A stretch of 64,000 nt of DNA from Pseudoalteromonas distincta (GTDB lineage: Bacteria > Pseudomonadota > Gammaproteobacteria > Enterobacterales > Alteromonadaceae): contig NZ_JWIG01000029.1 of the NCBI RefSeq assembly GCF_000814675.1, positions 310,001 through 374,000 on the forward strand. Direction: 5' to 3'. Made by a program: the position numbers and the translations under genes. Position 1 is the stretch's first letter; every line of letters begins with the position of its first letter. This document shows positions 27,660 to 37,644 of this stretch, piece by piece. The notes below the pieces were generated by a model. It was not told the origin of the DNA and did not search any database. It saw only the letters and a program-made list of their open reading frames with translations.

Positions 27660-30600
27660 GGTCACTCTCCTTTGCGTGTTCAAATAAAGGCGTGAGCAAT
27701 TTATCACTCCATTTTATAAATTCTTCTTGGCAGTCGTTTAGCGATTGCACCGTTAAGCGAATATACGGATTTTCGCCCTCGCCTCGCCCTATGTATTGCG
27801 GGCTAAATTTGCTCATTGCTTTTGTTATATCGCCGCCGCTTTTAACGTATTCATAACCACTTACCGGAAAAAACGGCACAGGCTCCGCGCGCAGCGCTTT
27901 GTATAACTCAAACCAATCAAGTAACAATGCATCGGCATCAACTTTATTAATTGGCGCAAAGGTAATTTGCTTATCAAGCCCAAGTAACAATGTTTCTACT
28001 TGTTGATCCATACTTTGCGCTGCGAGGTGATAAATAAAGCCTTTAATTAAATCTTTCGCTTTAATACTCGCACTGCGGTAAAACACTTGTTTTTGCAAAT
28101 ACACATGATTGAGCCAGCCCTCTATTTTGGTGCCTTGAATGGTAAGCAAAACTTCTATCGGCTCACTTTTCCCGCCTTTAATGTGCTCTTTAACTTGACC
28201 TGCAAGCGCATCAACTCGGTGCTCCATACTCTCAAATATGAGGCTGCCTACATTGGCTTGAGGTAACTCACCCCGCTGCAGTATTTGCTCGGTACTTAGT
28301 GGTTGCTCGTTTATATTGGCTTTAAGTATTTCATCAAGGTAAAAATAACGGCGCAGTGCATCTAGGCTAAAGGGTTCTTCGTCTTTTGCTACTTCATTAA
28401 ATTGTGGCAGGCGTAAGCCTAGTGTTTGTTGATAAAAGCTCTCTTGTGCGCTGCACACACTTCTAATAAACACATCGAGATCTAGCTGATCTGGCACAGT
28501 CACATCAAGCGCAATAACCGGCTCTGGTTTAATTGACTCACTTGGTAGCCAAATTGGATTGTAACTGTGGTTGCTCAGCACAGTATTGGTTTGCTCATCG
28601 GCTAAATAGTAATGGCTATTAAAGGGCTGTAAATGCTGCTGATTAATTAGACATGCGGGCAGCGTTTTTTCACTCTTTTCGTTTAATACAAAACTACGCC
28701 CAATATATTCTAACAGCTCACTTACAAGCGTTGATGGCATGCGCGGTTGGTTATCAAAACACGAGCGACCAATGTAACTCATGTATAAGTTGTCGCGGGC
28801 ACTCAGTAGCGCTTCTAAAAATAAGTAGCGGTCATCTAATTTACGTGATCGGTCACCTTTTTGCTTTTTAGAATAAGGCACCAAGTCAAAACCAATGGGC
28901 TGTACGTTACGCGGGTAGTCAGCATCGTTTAAGCCCAGCATACACACCACTTTAAATGGCACGGCACGCATGGGCATAAGCGTACAAAAGTTTACTTGTC
29001 CAACCAAAAACCGCTGCCCTACGCCTTTTTCTTGAATGCCTTGTTTAACTAAGTAACTAACAATACGCTGCGAAACCGCTTTACTGTAATCGCCGTTGTC
29101 GTGGTGTTTTTGTAACTCTTCGAGCACGTTTTGAAGTACTAATAAATCCCAGCTGTCGTCGCTTTCACTTTCGTATATGGCGCTTAATAGCTCGCTTAAA
29201 ATATGCGCTTTATTAGTGAGCGTATCATCGGGCGTTAGCTGCTCTTTAAAGCTTTGCAGTACATCAATAAAATGCACGAGCTTGTTGAGTGTATCAAGCG
29301 CCATGCCTTCTACTTCATCAGCGCTGTAAATACCGTTAAACGGGCATTGTTCGTCGCGCATGGCTATACCAAGCAGTAAACGGTTGAGCCCATGTTGCCA
29401 GGTATTTAAATCGATAGCGGGTAAATCAAAGCTGCTTTTATGCGCTGCGTTTATACCCCATTTTACCCCTACACGTTCAAGCCAATATTGAATTTGCTCG
29501 TATTCGTGCGCTTCAAGCCCAAACTTTTCGGCTATTTGCGTCACTTGTAATAAATCGAGAATATCCGACACACCAAAGCGCGAAAACGGTAAGTTAGCTA
29601 AACTCGCAAATGAGCTAAGGACGGGCTTTTCTTGCTCTATGGCTAAATCGGCCAATGCATAAGGAATAAAGCGGCTGCCTTGTGCCCCGCCAAATACGGC
29701 TTCAATGTAGGGGCTGTAAGTGCCTACATCGGGCATCATGACAATTATGTCTTTGGGAGTAAGCGTTGGGTTTTGATTAAATAAGTTAAGTAAGTAGTCG
29801 TGCAAGCGCTCAACTTCTCTAAGCGGTGTATGGCAATCGCTGAGCGTAATACTGGTGTCGGTTGCGCTGATTGGTAACTTACCTTCGTCGTTTATAAACC
29901 ACTCTTTGTTATCTGTCAGCGATTCGCCTTTAAACGCAAGCTGATAAATCTCACTTTGTACTTGCCCTAGTAAGGTGTCGTCAAACACATCAATAAAACC
30001 ATCAATCCAACGGGCATCTAGCTGTACGAGTTGCTCAAAATAGTCGCGGCCTAATTTACCCCACGACGATAACAACGGATTACCAATAAAGTAGTATTCT
30101 TCATCTGGATTGGTTTGTTTTTTTTGTTGCGCTTCCACCAGCGGCATTTTGGCGTATTTAGCGCTTATTTTAGCTGCTGTTTTTTCATCTATGATATCGC
30201 CCCAGTAGTGCTCACTTGGGTTAAAAAAGAATAATATAACCTCGGTTTTTTTACTCAGCGCTTCAAACACCTCAAGCTGGGAGCTGGCAATCGCCGATAT
30301 ACCAAATAAACTAATGCGTTGTGGCAGTAAGCTATTGTCCATCGTCTCAAGTGCTGCAAGTAATTGCCCTTGCATGTTAGCGCGATGAAATTGGCTTTGC
30401 ACAAGTTCTTGGCTTAGCTTTACAATGCGTCGCCATAAATCAGGTTGCCATGGGGCAATGGCTACATCTACATCATCAAGCTCATCTTTGCCGCTATCCC
30501 ATGTGGCTATCCAGTGCGGTCGGTACATTAAATATTGGTCGTACACATCGGCTATTTTTTCGCACAGCGCAAAGGTTTTTTGCCCGTCTATATCGCCCTC

Positions 30601-30945
30601 TAAATAGGTTTTTAGCGGCAAATAAAGCGGTTCATCAATGCAGGTTGGTAAAATTGCAAACAGTTTCCAAGCAAGGTTGGGCTTATTAAATGCCGACTCT
30701 TTAGGGACATTTGGCAGTAATTGCTGATACAACTGCCAAATAAAGCTCGACGGCAGCGGAAAATCAACCTGCGCTGCGACCCCTAAGTTTTCGCTCAAAC
30801 CTATTTTTAACCACTGCGACATACCCGGCGATTGCACTAGCACTACTTCTTTGTCGAACGGGCTTTGCAATGGGTTTACTTTTAACAGCTGATGGAACTG
30901 CGCTTGCAGGGCTTCCATCCGGTTTGATTGAATAATATTTAGCAT
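27646..30945 (-). CDS. recC: Exodeoxyribonuclease V subunit RecC
   Basis: RecC is the scaffold subunit that splits the duplex and reads Chi. The 1099-residue protein starts LNIIQSNRMEALQAQFHQLL and VLVQSPGMSQWLKIGLSE, and contains the dead-helicase core with KVVCMLGLNDADYPRNVQPIGFDLV and the nearby RSRKLDDRYLFLEALLSARDNLY, both typical of RecC. It heads the recC-recB-recD operon. The ptrA gene usually found between recC and recB in enterics is absent here. Confidence 0.95.
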   Translation of the reverse strand: MLNIIQSNRMEALQAQFHQLLKVNPLQSPFDKEVVLVQSPGMSQWLKIGLSENLGVAAQVDFPLPSSFIWQLYQQLLPNVPKESAFNKPNLAWKLFAILPTCIDEPLYLPLKTYLEGDIDGQKTFALCEKIADVYDQYLMYRPHWIATWDSGKDELDDVDVAIAPWQPDLWRRIVKLSQELVQSQFHRANMQGQLLAALETMDNSLLPQRISLFGISAIASSQLEVFEALSKKTEVILFFFNPSEHYWGDIIDEKTAAKISAKYAKMPLVEAQQKKQTNPDEEYYFIGNPLLSSWGKLGRDYFEQLVQLDARWIDGFIDVFDDTLLGQVQSEIYQLAFKGESLTDNKEWFINDEGKLPISATDTSITLSDCHTPLREVERLHDYLLNLFNQNPTLTPKDIIVMMPDVGTYSPYIEAVFGGAQGSRFIPYALADLAIEQEKPVLSSFASLANLPFSRFGVSDILDLLQVTQIAEKFGLEAHEYEQIQYWLERVGVKWGINAAHKSSFDLPAIDLNTWQHGLNRLLLGIAMRDEQCPFNGIYSADEVEGMALDTLNKLVHFIDVLQSFKEQLTPDDTLTNKAHILSELLSAIYESESDDSWDLLVLQNVLEELQKHHDNGDYSKAVSQRIVSYLVKQGIQEKGVGQRFLVGQVNFCTLMPMRAVPFKVVCMLGLNDADYPRNVQPIGFDLVPYSKKQKGDRSRKLDDRYLFLEALLSARDNLYMSYIGRSCFDNQPRMPSTLVSELLEYIGRSFVLNEKSEKTLPACLINQQHLQPFNSHYYLADEQTNTVLSNHSYNPIWLPSESIKPEPVIALDVTVPDQLDLDVFIRSVCSAQESFYQQTLGLRLPQFNEVAKDEEPFSLDALRRYFYLDEILKANINEQPLSTEQILQRGELPQANVGSLIFESMEHRVDALAGQVKEHIKGGKSEPIEVLLTIQGTKIEGWLNHVYLQKQVFYRSASIKAKDLIKGFIYHLAAQSMDQQVETLLLGLDKQITFAPINKVDADALLLDWFELYKALRAEPVPFFPVSGYEYVKSGGDITKAMSKFSPQYIGRGEGENPYIRLTVQSLNDCQEEFIKWSDKLLTPLFEHAKESDHASA

Positions 30946-31064
30946 ATAACACTGACCTTGCTTGAGATAAAACCAGTGTAAGATATTTTCAATATTAGGG
31001 GTAGCGCAAACGGGTAATTGGCTTTAATAAATCAGAGAGTTAAGAACTAATTTACAGATTTTTA

Positions 31065-31097
31065 TACGCACAGCATCTATTTTATATACTGTGCGTA
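31065..31097. terminator. Hairpin between the PhoD-like gene and recC
   Basis: A nine-base perfect stem TACGCACAG/CTGTGCGTA with a 15-base AT-rich loop, ten bases after the PhoD-like stop (minus strand). There is no good T-run, so termination is only suggested. Confidence 0.35.
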
Positions 31098-31106
31098 GTA
31101 GTGAGT

Positions 31107-32168
31107 TTATTTATAAGGGCTAATACTTGATAAACTAAAGTCACTTTGCATTATTACTTCGCCATCAACGCCTTTTAATTTAAGTGAAATAGTGGGATCA
31201 GTTTGCTGCCAATCAATGCTTAAATCACCATAATTTACGTTATGAGTAAAATTCCCTACTCGGTGTTTGTTAGGGCTTACATCTTTCCACTTTTCAGTTA
31301 AGCCAGAGCTGGTCATCTCAATTAATGGGTAATCAAGGTTTTGCTGATACTTTGATATTTCACCCCAGTGCGTATCGCCGCTGATGATCACGACCCCATT
31401 TACCTTATGCTTTTTAATCAATGCAAATAAACGGTTTCTATCTTCAGGAAAGTTTGCCCATGACTCCCAACCTGTAAAATCAGGTAAAAGCTGTAAGCTT
31501 GAGGCAATCAATTTTATTGCAGCAGGCTTTTTAAGCTCTTGTTCAAGCCATTGCCACTGGGCTTCACCTAACATGGATGCACCCTTCACTTCACTGGGAC
31601 TATACGGGCCTTGGTTATTTAACTTACGTTTAGTGTAGTATTCAAGCTCGCTTACATGGTTTAGCGCATCACGATTCCAACGTAAATCAGGCATTATTAC
31701 TTGTATGGTTTGCTCATTTTCACCATACATGTACGAGGTATAAATTCCATCAGGGCGAGTGCGACGCGCTGAGTTTACAGGTTCATCCCAAAAATTAAGC
31801 ATAATTTGGCGTGATTGCTCTTTATGCGGATACTCTCTACCTGCATCGTTTTGGCCATAATCGTGGTCATCCCACATAGCAATGATAGGCGTTTGCGCTT
31901 TTAACGTTTTAAAACCAGGCTTTGCCCCTAAACGTTGGTACTTATCGGCAAGTACATCCATATCGTTGGTATCGCCGTAGATATTGTCACCCAAAAATAT
32001 AAACAAATCCCCCTGCTCTTTGTTAATTGCATTAAATATGGGTATGTTTTTATCTTGATGCCCACACGAACCAAATAGGATTTTAGATGGCGCGGCAGTA
32101 ACACTCGCGCTAATAACCAAACTCAACGCCAAGGCAGTTGGGGTTAATGGTTTTAATAGGTTCTTCAT
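31107..32168 (-). CDS. PhoD-like metallophosphatase (alkaline phosphatase D family)
   Basis: A 353-residue secreted phosphatase. The signal peptide ends near ASVTAAPS. Metal-site motifs are visible: KILFGSCGHQDKN, FLGDNIYGDTND, AMWDDHDYGQNDAGREY, and near the C-terminus GVVIISGDTHWGEISKY. Together they match the PhoD/alkaline phosphatase D superfamily, whose members are calcium- or iron-dependent phosphomono- or diesterases. The ATG overlaps the upstream phosphodiesterase stop as ATGA, so the two are co-translated. With a TonB-dependent receptor upstream, a role in using external organophosphates is likely. Confidence 0.88.
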   Translation of the reverse strand: MKNLLKPLTPTALALSLVISASVTAAPSKILFGSCGHQDKNIPIFNAINKEQGDLFIFLGDNIYGDTNDMDVLADKYQRLGAKPGFKTLKAQTPIIAMWDDHDYGQNDAGREYPHKEQSRQIMLNFWDEPVNSARRTRPDGIYTSYMYGENEQTIQVIMPDLRWNRDALNHVSELEYYTKRKLNNQGPYSPSEVKGASMLGEAQWQWLEQELKKPAAIKLIASSLQLLPDFTGWESWANFPEDRNRLFALIKKHKVNGVVIISGDTHWGEISKYQQNLDYPLIEMTSSGLTEKWKDVSPNKHRVGNFTHNVNYGDLSIDWQQTDPTISLKLKGVDGEVIMQSDFSLSSISPYK

Positions 32169-33292
32169 TTTAAAATCTCGCTAATTGCAGGCGCCATATT
32201 TGAATTTATTTCATTTGGATTCTGCCCAAGCGCCTTTAAAACGGTCGCCGCTATTTGCGCTTGTTTAAGCTCATTTTTGGTTTTAATTAAGCCACTACCT
32301 TTTATTGCGGGGCCAATGGCTGCAAGCCAAATATGTTCAGAGCCGATAATTCCTTCTGGGTAGGTATTTTCACCTAACTCTAGCTCAGCAAGTGCACGTT
32401 TAGAGCTGTGATGTTGCCAATCGTTGGCATTATTGCCACGGCCGTGATCAGTAGTAATAATTAGTGTGGTGTTATTTTTATAACCCGCTGTAGTTTGAAT
32501 GGTTGCCCATAAGTCTTTTATAAACGCGTCACTTTGCCTTGCCGATTTAAGGTATTGATCGTAATGACCATCATGCGCAAAGTCATCGGTTTCGCCTAAG
32601 CTTATCACTAACAACTTAGGCTTTTTAGCCAACATATACGCTTTAGCAAAGCGGTATGTAAAACTGTCTAGTCGTACATTATACCAAGGACTGGGGATTT
32701 CGTTTTGTAGCGCATTTAACAGTGGCGCATCTGTGAATAAATTCTCTTCAATTGACATAAAACCTGCATTTACATACACGTTACTGCGCTTAGTATTTAC
32801 AATGTATGGGAACACATCCCAACTACCAAATAAGGCTGTGCTATCTTTAAACTCAGGTAACTTATCTAAACGCTCTAAAATAGTTTTATTTGGGTTGAGC
32901 ACTTTGTTATTACTATTTATATTTTCGTCAACTTCACCGGTGAGTATTTCGTTATAACCAGGGTATGAAAAATACCACGGGTTACTTACCGACATAGTAG
33001 AGCCGTTAGCTCTATCGCCAATTATAATCCCTTTTTTAGCCACTACTTGCGTTAAAAAAGGCATTAGTAATTGCTGGCGCTCATTTGCTGTTTTTGCCCA
33101 AAACTGGGTCTTTAATTGCTCTGGCTTTTTAACAAAATCAGTATTATTAATTAAGCTATTATCAGCCCCATAAAATACTTCTTGCCAGCGTACTCCATCA
33201 AGCGTTACCAGCACTACATTTTGCGCTGCTGTTGCAAAGTTACTCGCTAATACACTTAAGCTAAATAGTGTTACTTTTATAATTGTTTTCAT
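32165..33292 (-). CDS. Alkaline phosphatase superfamily phosphodiesterase/sulfatase-like protein
   Basis: A 375-residue secreted enzyme of the alkaline phosphatase superfamily. The signal peptide ends near ASNFATAAQ. The first metal ligand lies in VVLVTLDGVRWQEVF, the probable nucleophile region in GYNEILTGEVDE, and later metal ligands in ISLGETDDFAHDGHYDQYL and LIITTDHGRGN. These fit type I phosphodiesterase/nucleotide pyrophosphatase or phosphoglycerate-mutase-like members more than arylsulfatases. It is coupled to the PhoD-like gene by a four-base overlap; the hairpin in front of it (33314-33342) suggests partial termination from the receptor gene. Confidence 0.85.
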   Translation of the reverse strand: MKTIIKVTLFSLSVLASNFATAAQNVVLVTLDGVRWQEVFYGADNSLINNTDFVKKPEQLKTQFWAKTANERQQLLMPFLTQVVAKKGIIIGDRANGSTMSVSNPWYFSYPGYNEILTGEVDENINSNNKVLNPNKTILERLDKLPEFKDSTALFGSWDVFPYIVNTKRSNVYVNAGFMSIEENLFTDAPLLNALQNEIPSPWYNVRLDSFTYRFAKAYMLAKKPKLLVISLGETDDFAHDGHYDQYLKSARQSDAFIKDLWATIQTTAGYKNNTTLIITTDHGRGNNANDWQHHSSKRALAELELGENTYPEGIIGSEHIWLAAIGPAIKGSGLIKTKNELKQAQIAATVLKALGQNPNEINSNMAPAISEILK

Positions 33293-33313
33293 CGCGTTTG
33301 CGCCCTTTCATAT

Positions 33314-33342
33314 AATAAAGCCCATCAATGATGGGCTTTATT
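33314..33342 (-). terminator. Hairpin between TonB-dependent receptor and phosphodiesterase genes
   Basis: A 13-bp perfect stem AATAAAGCCCATC and its complement, with a three-base loop and T-rich flank on the minus strand. It sits just after the receptor stop and may lower read-through into the two phosphatase genes. Confidence 0.7.
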
Positions 33343-33365
33343 TTAATTCAATTACTAAAACTTAA

Positions 33366-35735
33366 TTAAAAGTCAGCGGTAAATGTAACTGCTGCAGTGC
33401 GAGGCGCACCAATGTAATAAGTAGCGCCGTTACCAGTACCACCTGCTAAGTAGCTTTTGTCAGTAACGTTATAAACAACAAACGATACGTCAATGGCTTT
33501 AAACGGACCTGCATCTACGTCAGTTGAATAACCTGCATTAAAATCAAGTACGGTGTAGCCGTCTACTTTATTACGCGTGCGAGTGTCTTCGTCTTGCCAT
33601 GCACCTAAGCGCTCACCGGTGTATTTAGCCGATAAACCAACACGAAAGCCATCGCTAAAGTAATCGGTAGATACCACAAATAAATCTTCTGATGAATCGA
33701 TTATGCTGTCGCCTTTTCTAAAGCTCGGTGCTACCTCATTACCACTTTCATCTCTTAATATTACACCCTGTGAATCGTATGCATTTGGATCATCCGACGA
33801 ATACTCAGAACTGCTATTAGTATACGACGAGTACACGCTCCAGCTTGGTGTTAACATATAGCTTGCTGCAAGCTCAAGCCCATTTGAGTCAATACCCCCT
33901 ACATTTACGTACGAGCCATTTGTACCAATGGTGTAATCAATCCCATCTGTGCCACTACCAGGGGCAATAAAGGTAATGCGGTTATCAAACTTAACACTGT
34001 AAGCCGTTGCTGTAAGGGTTAATCTGTCGGCTTGGTAACGTACACCAAAGTCGATGTTGTCGGCAGTTTCTGGCTCTATGTTTGTAAGTGTTGAGCTATC
34101 TCGCTCAAGTACACCGTCTTTTATTGCTGAAAAATTCTCGCTGTAACTAGCAAATAATTCTGTGCTGTTATTTAGCTGATACAATACACCACCACTAAAT
34201 AACACGTCTGAGTCGCTATCTACTTTATCTGATCTTTCGTTAGCAAAGTGGTCATACTTTTGTAATTCAACTAAATACTGTTTTGCACCAATATTTAATG
34301 TTAAGTCACCAAAATTAATCGAGTCTTGTAAGTACCATTTGAATGTATCGGTATCAAAAGTGTTTTTGTATTGTGTCCAGTAAGGCGTGCTATCAAAGTG
34401 ATGATAAATACGCGCGTCAATTACTTTGTGCCAATCACGCGATTCATCACGCTCACTTTGCTCATACCAAAAGCCCGCTTCTATATCGTGATCACCAAAT
34501 GTAGCTTGGTAATTTGCCGTTACACCTAAACGATCTTTGTTGTAATGCGTATGGCGGTAAGACATAACCGGCGTTGCTGTTGCATCGTAACACGCAGGAT
34601 TTAAACCAGGACCCGACTCCCATGGCCAGCTCAAACTTTGCGTACAATCGGCATTGGGTGCAAGCGGGTTGCCTTCACTATCAGCAAAACCATAAGAGCC
34701 TGCATTAGTGCCACCCTCGGTTGTTGGGTCGCCATTTTCATCAACAGGCGTTGTTAAATAAGGTGGGATCCAATCGCCGCGACCTGAATTTTTATGATAA
34801 TAAGGGCTAACAGTTAATAATGAAGTTGCTGAAATCGCGTATTCAAATTTTAAATAGCCTAAGGTATTTTCACGAAGCGTTCCCCAACCTTCTGCAAACA
34901 TTTGGTCAAAATGCGGAACTCCCGTCCAATTCCATGTTAGCTGATCCCAATCGGGTGTTTGTTCAAACTGCTCAAGGCTTACGCTGTTATAGTTTGTCTC
35001 GCTTACATCATCGTAAGATAAACGACCAGTGAGCGTTAAATCGTCAAAATTAGATACAAACTTAAGCTCAGCGTGTTGGTTGTCTTTGCCCCCATTACTG
35101 CCTGAACCAATCCAGCGGCTTGTATCTGTTTGCGAGTAACTTACGTACGCTTGTGTGTTATTAAAAACAGTGCCTGTTTCGTGTTTAATATAATAACGCG
35201 TGGCATCGTGACTGCCTGATGTATAAGCAAAGGTAGTGCCTTTTTCAAGGCTTGGGTCTTTACTTACAAAGTTAAATGTCCCGCCTAGTGCTTCAAGTGA
35301 AGCCGACTTAATATCAGACGTACCTTGACCTACTTCTACTGTTGCTAAATTTTCACTCTCCAAGTAACGGTTAGCTTTAGCACCACCGCCGTAATTAGAG
35401 CCACCATTGGGAATGCCATCAACGGTCATACCTAATTGTTGTTGGTTTCCATCAATACTAAAACCACGCATAGTGATTGTAGTAGACCAATCGTCGCCAC
35501 CAAATGCATCACCTTCGTTTATGCTAATACCTGGTAAGTTATCAATAACCGATAATATACTCGATACCGAACTTTGCTGCTCAAGCATTGCAGGCTCAAT
35601 AACATTGTTAGCGTAGCTCGTTGGTTTAGCTACAACGGTTACTTCTTCTATGGTGCTGTCGTTAGCATAAGTAGATGTTGATACAGCCATGGCAACTGCC
35701 ATGCTCAATAGCGATTTGTTTTTTAAAGCGTACAT
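33366..35735 (-). CDS. TonB-dependent receptor, probably for organophosphate
   Basis: A 789-residue outer-membrane receptor. The signal peptide ends in STSTYANDS; a TonB-box-like EEVTVVAKPT follows, then a plug with ILSVIDNLPGISINEGDAFGGDDWSTTITMRGFSIDGN and a long barrel ending in the aromatic terminal strand AAVTFTADF. The receptor lies directly upstream of a phosphodiesterase and a PhoD-like phosphatase on the same strand, so uptake of a phosphate ester is the best inference. No convincing Pho box was found upstream. The receptor class is secure, its substrate is not. Confidence 0.9.
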   Translation of the reverse strand: MYALKNKSLLSMAVAMAVSTSTYANDSTIEEVTVVAKPTSYANNVIEPAMLEQQSSVSSILSVIDNLPGISINEGDAFGGDDWSTTITMRGFSIDGNQQQLGMTVDGIPNGGSNYGGGAKANRYLESENLATVEVGQGTSDIKSASLEALGGTFNFVSKDPSLEKGTTFAYTSGSHDATRYYIKHETGTVFNNTQAYVSYSQTDTSRWIGSGSNGGKDNQHAELKFVSNFDDLTLTGRLSYDDVSETNYNSVSLEQFEQTPDWDQLTWNWTGVPHFDQMFAEGWGTLRENTLGYLKFEYAISATSLLTVSPYYHKNSGRGDWIPPYLTTPVDENGDPTTEGGTNAGSYGFADSEGNPLAPNADCTQSLSWPWESGPGLNPACYDATATPVMSYRHTHYNKDRLGVTANYQATFGDHDIEAGFWYEQSERDESRDWHKVIDARIYHHFDSTPYWTQYKNTFDTDTFKWYLQDSINFGDLTLNIGAKQYLVELQKYDHFANERSDKVDSDSDVLFSGGVLYQLNNSTELFASYSENFSAIKDGVLERDSSTLTNIEPETADNIDFGVRYQADRLTLTATAYSVKFDNRITFIAPGSGTDGIDYTIGTNGSYVNVGGIDSNGLELAASYMLTPSWSVYSSYTNSSSEYSSDDPNAYDSQGVILRDESGNEVAPSFRKGDSIIDSSEDLFVVSTDYFSDGFRVGLSAKYTGERLGAWQDEDTRTRNKVDGYTVLDFNAGYSTDVDAGPFKAIDVSFVVYNVTDKSYLAGGTGNGATYYIGAPRTAAVTFTADF

Positions 35736-35867
35736 TGTTGTCCCGTTTAGTTTTAATTATGAAATATGAAAACGAGCACAGTATGAATTTTAAATATGAC
35801 AACGAGGATGAACTTTATTTACATAAAGGTTAAACAAATATGGAAGATTTATGGCGGGAATATGTAC

Positions 35868-35904
35868 AAAAAAAGACACCCAAAGGTTTAGCTTAAGGTG
35901 CCTT
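35868..35904 (-). terminator. Rho-independent terminator of the Old Yellow Enzyme gene
   Basis: On the minus strand GGCACC pairs with GGTGTC (one G-T pair) and is followed by seven Ts, about 30 bases after the gene's stop. Confidence 0.65.
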
Positions 35905-35929
35905 AATAACTAAATATAATATTTAGCTG

Positions 35930-36973
35930 TTACTTTAATTCAGCTAGCATTTCATCGCTGTAAGGTACTAGTTCTTCACCGTTTGCAATTTTGCTAATGT
36001 AATCTGGGTTTGCGATAAGTGGGCGACCAATAGCGATTAAATCAAACTTAGCATCGTTAATTGCCTCTTTTGCTGACTCAAAACTATAGCTGCCTACGCC
36101 TACTAATGTACCTTTGTAGCCTGCACGTAAAAATTCAGACGTCGTTTTACCTTCAAGCGATTCAAACGTTGTACTGTCGTCAAAAATACCGCCGTGTAAG
36201 TATGCTAAATCTCTCTTCTCAAGCTCTGGTAATAAGTAATCGAATACCGCTTTATCACGGCTATCTTCGCTCATATTAAAATAAGCACCCGGTGTAACAC
36301 GTAAAGCAGTACGCTCATTACCTACAGCGGCGATAACTGCATCGGTTACTTCTAGTGCAAAACGCGACATATTTTCAGGCGTTTGACCGTATTCGTCGCT
36401 GCGTGTATTTGCAGCGTAATGTAAAAACTGGTCAATCAAATACCCGTTAGCACCGTGAATTTCTACCCCGTCAAAACCCGCTTCAATCGCATTTTCTGCC
36501 GCTTTTGCGTAATCAGCTACTAGGCCCTTAATGTCATCTATAGTCGCTGCTTTTGGTGTGATGTATGTAAGCTCACGCATACGAGGCACAGAGCCTTCAA
36601 CGCCAATTGCCGATGGTGCCAGTACATCGCCATCAAAAAAGTGAGGATGTGCAACACGGCCAACATGCCAAAGCTGTGCAAACATTTTGCCGCCATTAGC
36701 GTGCACTGCGTCTGTTACTTTTTTCCAACCTTGAATTTGCTCACTGGTAAATAAACCCGGTGTATTTGGGTAACCTTGCGCATCTGGACGAATAATAGTT
36801 GCTTCGCTAATAATTAAACCGGTTTCGGCACGGCGAGCATAATATTCAACCATATCTTGTGTTGGCACTAAGTTATCGTCAGCCATACAACGCGTTAATG
36901 GTGCCATAAGTACGCGATTTTTAAGCTCAATCGTATTATTTAGTTTAAACGGAGCAAGTAGATCAGTAGTCAT
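35930..36973 (-). CDS. nemA: Old Yellow Enzyme family alkene reductase (NemA-like)
   Basis: A 347-residue FMN-dependent reductase that uses NAD(P)H to reduce activated C=C bonds or nitro groups. It has the TIM-barrel landmarks of the family: NRVLMAPLTRCMADDNLVP at the N-terminus, AQLWHVGRVAHP, the substrate-binding HGANGYLIDQFLH, NTRSDEYGQTPENMSRF, and DLIAIGRPLIANPDY with the FMN phosphate site. The length matches NemA. It is divergent from the DUF2750 gene. No regulator is adjacent. The exact substrate is unknown; the symbol is by similarity. Confidence 0.92.
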   Translation of the reverse strand: MTTDLLAPFKLNNTIELKNRVLMAPLTRCMADDNLVPTQDMVEYYARRAETGLIISEATIIRPDAQGYPNTPGLFTSEQIQGWKKVTDAVHANGGKMFAQLWHVGRVAHPHFFDGDVLAPSAIGVEGSVPRMRELTYITPKAATIDDIKGLVADYAKAAENAIEAGFDGVEIHGANGYLIDQFLHYAANTRSDEYGQTPENMSRFALEVTDAVIAAVGNERTALRVTPGAYFNMSEDSRDKAVFDYLLPELEKRDLAYLHGGIFDDSTTFESLEGKTTSEFLRAGYKGTLVGVGSYSFESAKEAINDAKFDLIAIGRPLIANPDYISKIANGEELVPYSDEMLAELK

Positions 36974-37197
36974 TTTTCAATCCTTCATTAAGTATATGCT
37001 TACTACAATGTGGCCTTTTTACAAACATTCAAGCTTATTTTGAATGATCGCTCAAATTAGTTGTGACTTATACTGTTCAATATACAAATTAGATCTGCAT
37101 TGCTGAAATTAAATAGCAACTTTTCAACACTCTGTCATATAACTCGATATACTTGTGTGCATATAATTGAGATATAGTAATTAAGAGTGAGCTAATT

Positions 37198-37587
37198 ATG
37201 ACAACGCCAAATTTAAGCGAAGAACAAGCAGTAATTTTAGGGCTTGGGGCAAAAAAACGCCTAGCCTATATGTTCGAAACCGTACAACAATTTAAACAAG
37301 TATGGATTTTAAACGACGATGATGGCTGCGTTATGCTTGCCAACGAAGATGACGACTGCGTACCAGTTTGGCCAACTCGTGAATTTGCAGAAGCATGGGC
37401 AACCGGCGAATGGGCTGGCTGCAGCGCTAAAGCAATCCCGCTTGCTGACTGGTTTAGTCGCTGGACACCAGGCCTTGAAGAGGATGATTTACTTATTGCT
37501 GCCTTTCCTACTGAGGAAGACGACGGCACGATATTGTTTTCAGATGAGTTTGAAAAACAATTAAGAGCACCGAAGAAAAAATATTAA
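37198..37587 (+). CDS. DUF2750 domain protein
   Basis: A 129-residue acidic cytoplasmic protein with RLAYMFETVQQFKQVWILNDDDGCVMLANEDDDCVPVWPTREFAEAW, the signature of the DUF2750 family of unknown function. It is a single-domain protein with no signal. The gene stands alone, with TATAAT at 37162-37167 as a likely -10. The half-site CTGTCATATAA upstream resembles one arm of a Pho box but lacks the second. Confidence 0.85.
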   Translation: MTTPNLSEEQAVILGLGAKKRLAYMFETVQQFKQVWILNDDDGCVMLANEDDDCVPVWPTREFAEAWATGEWAGCSAKAIPLADWFSRWTPGLEEDDLLIAAFPTEEDDGTILFSDEFEKQLRAPKKKY

Positions 37588-37609
37588 ACCTAATTACTAA
37601 ATTTAAAAC

Positions 37610-37639
37610 GCGGCCACTGTAAAGTAGGCCGCATTTTTA
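37610..37639. terminator. Bidirectional terminator between DUF2750 and tetR genes
   Basis: A GCGGCC/GGCCGC stem with an inner ACT/AGT pair, followed by ATTTTTAT on plus and GTTTTAAATTT on minus. It serves both convergent genes. Confidence 0.75.
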
Positions 37640-37644
37640 TACGT

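Noticed and set aside
35736..35830. TTGTCATATTT and TTCATA pieces upstream of the receptor gene, resembling a Pho box.
   Set aside because: The second element is off by two bases from the 11-base Pho spacing and lacks the CTGTC core, so it does not support PhoB control.
37132..37152. CTGTCATATAA upstream of the DUF2750 gene, like one Pho-box arm.
   Set aside because: The second arm (CTCGATAT) does not match, and one arm alone is not enough.
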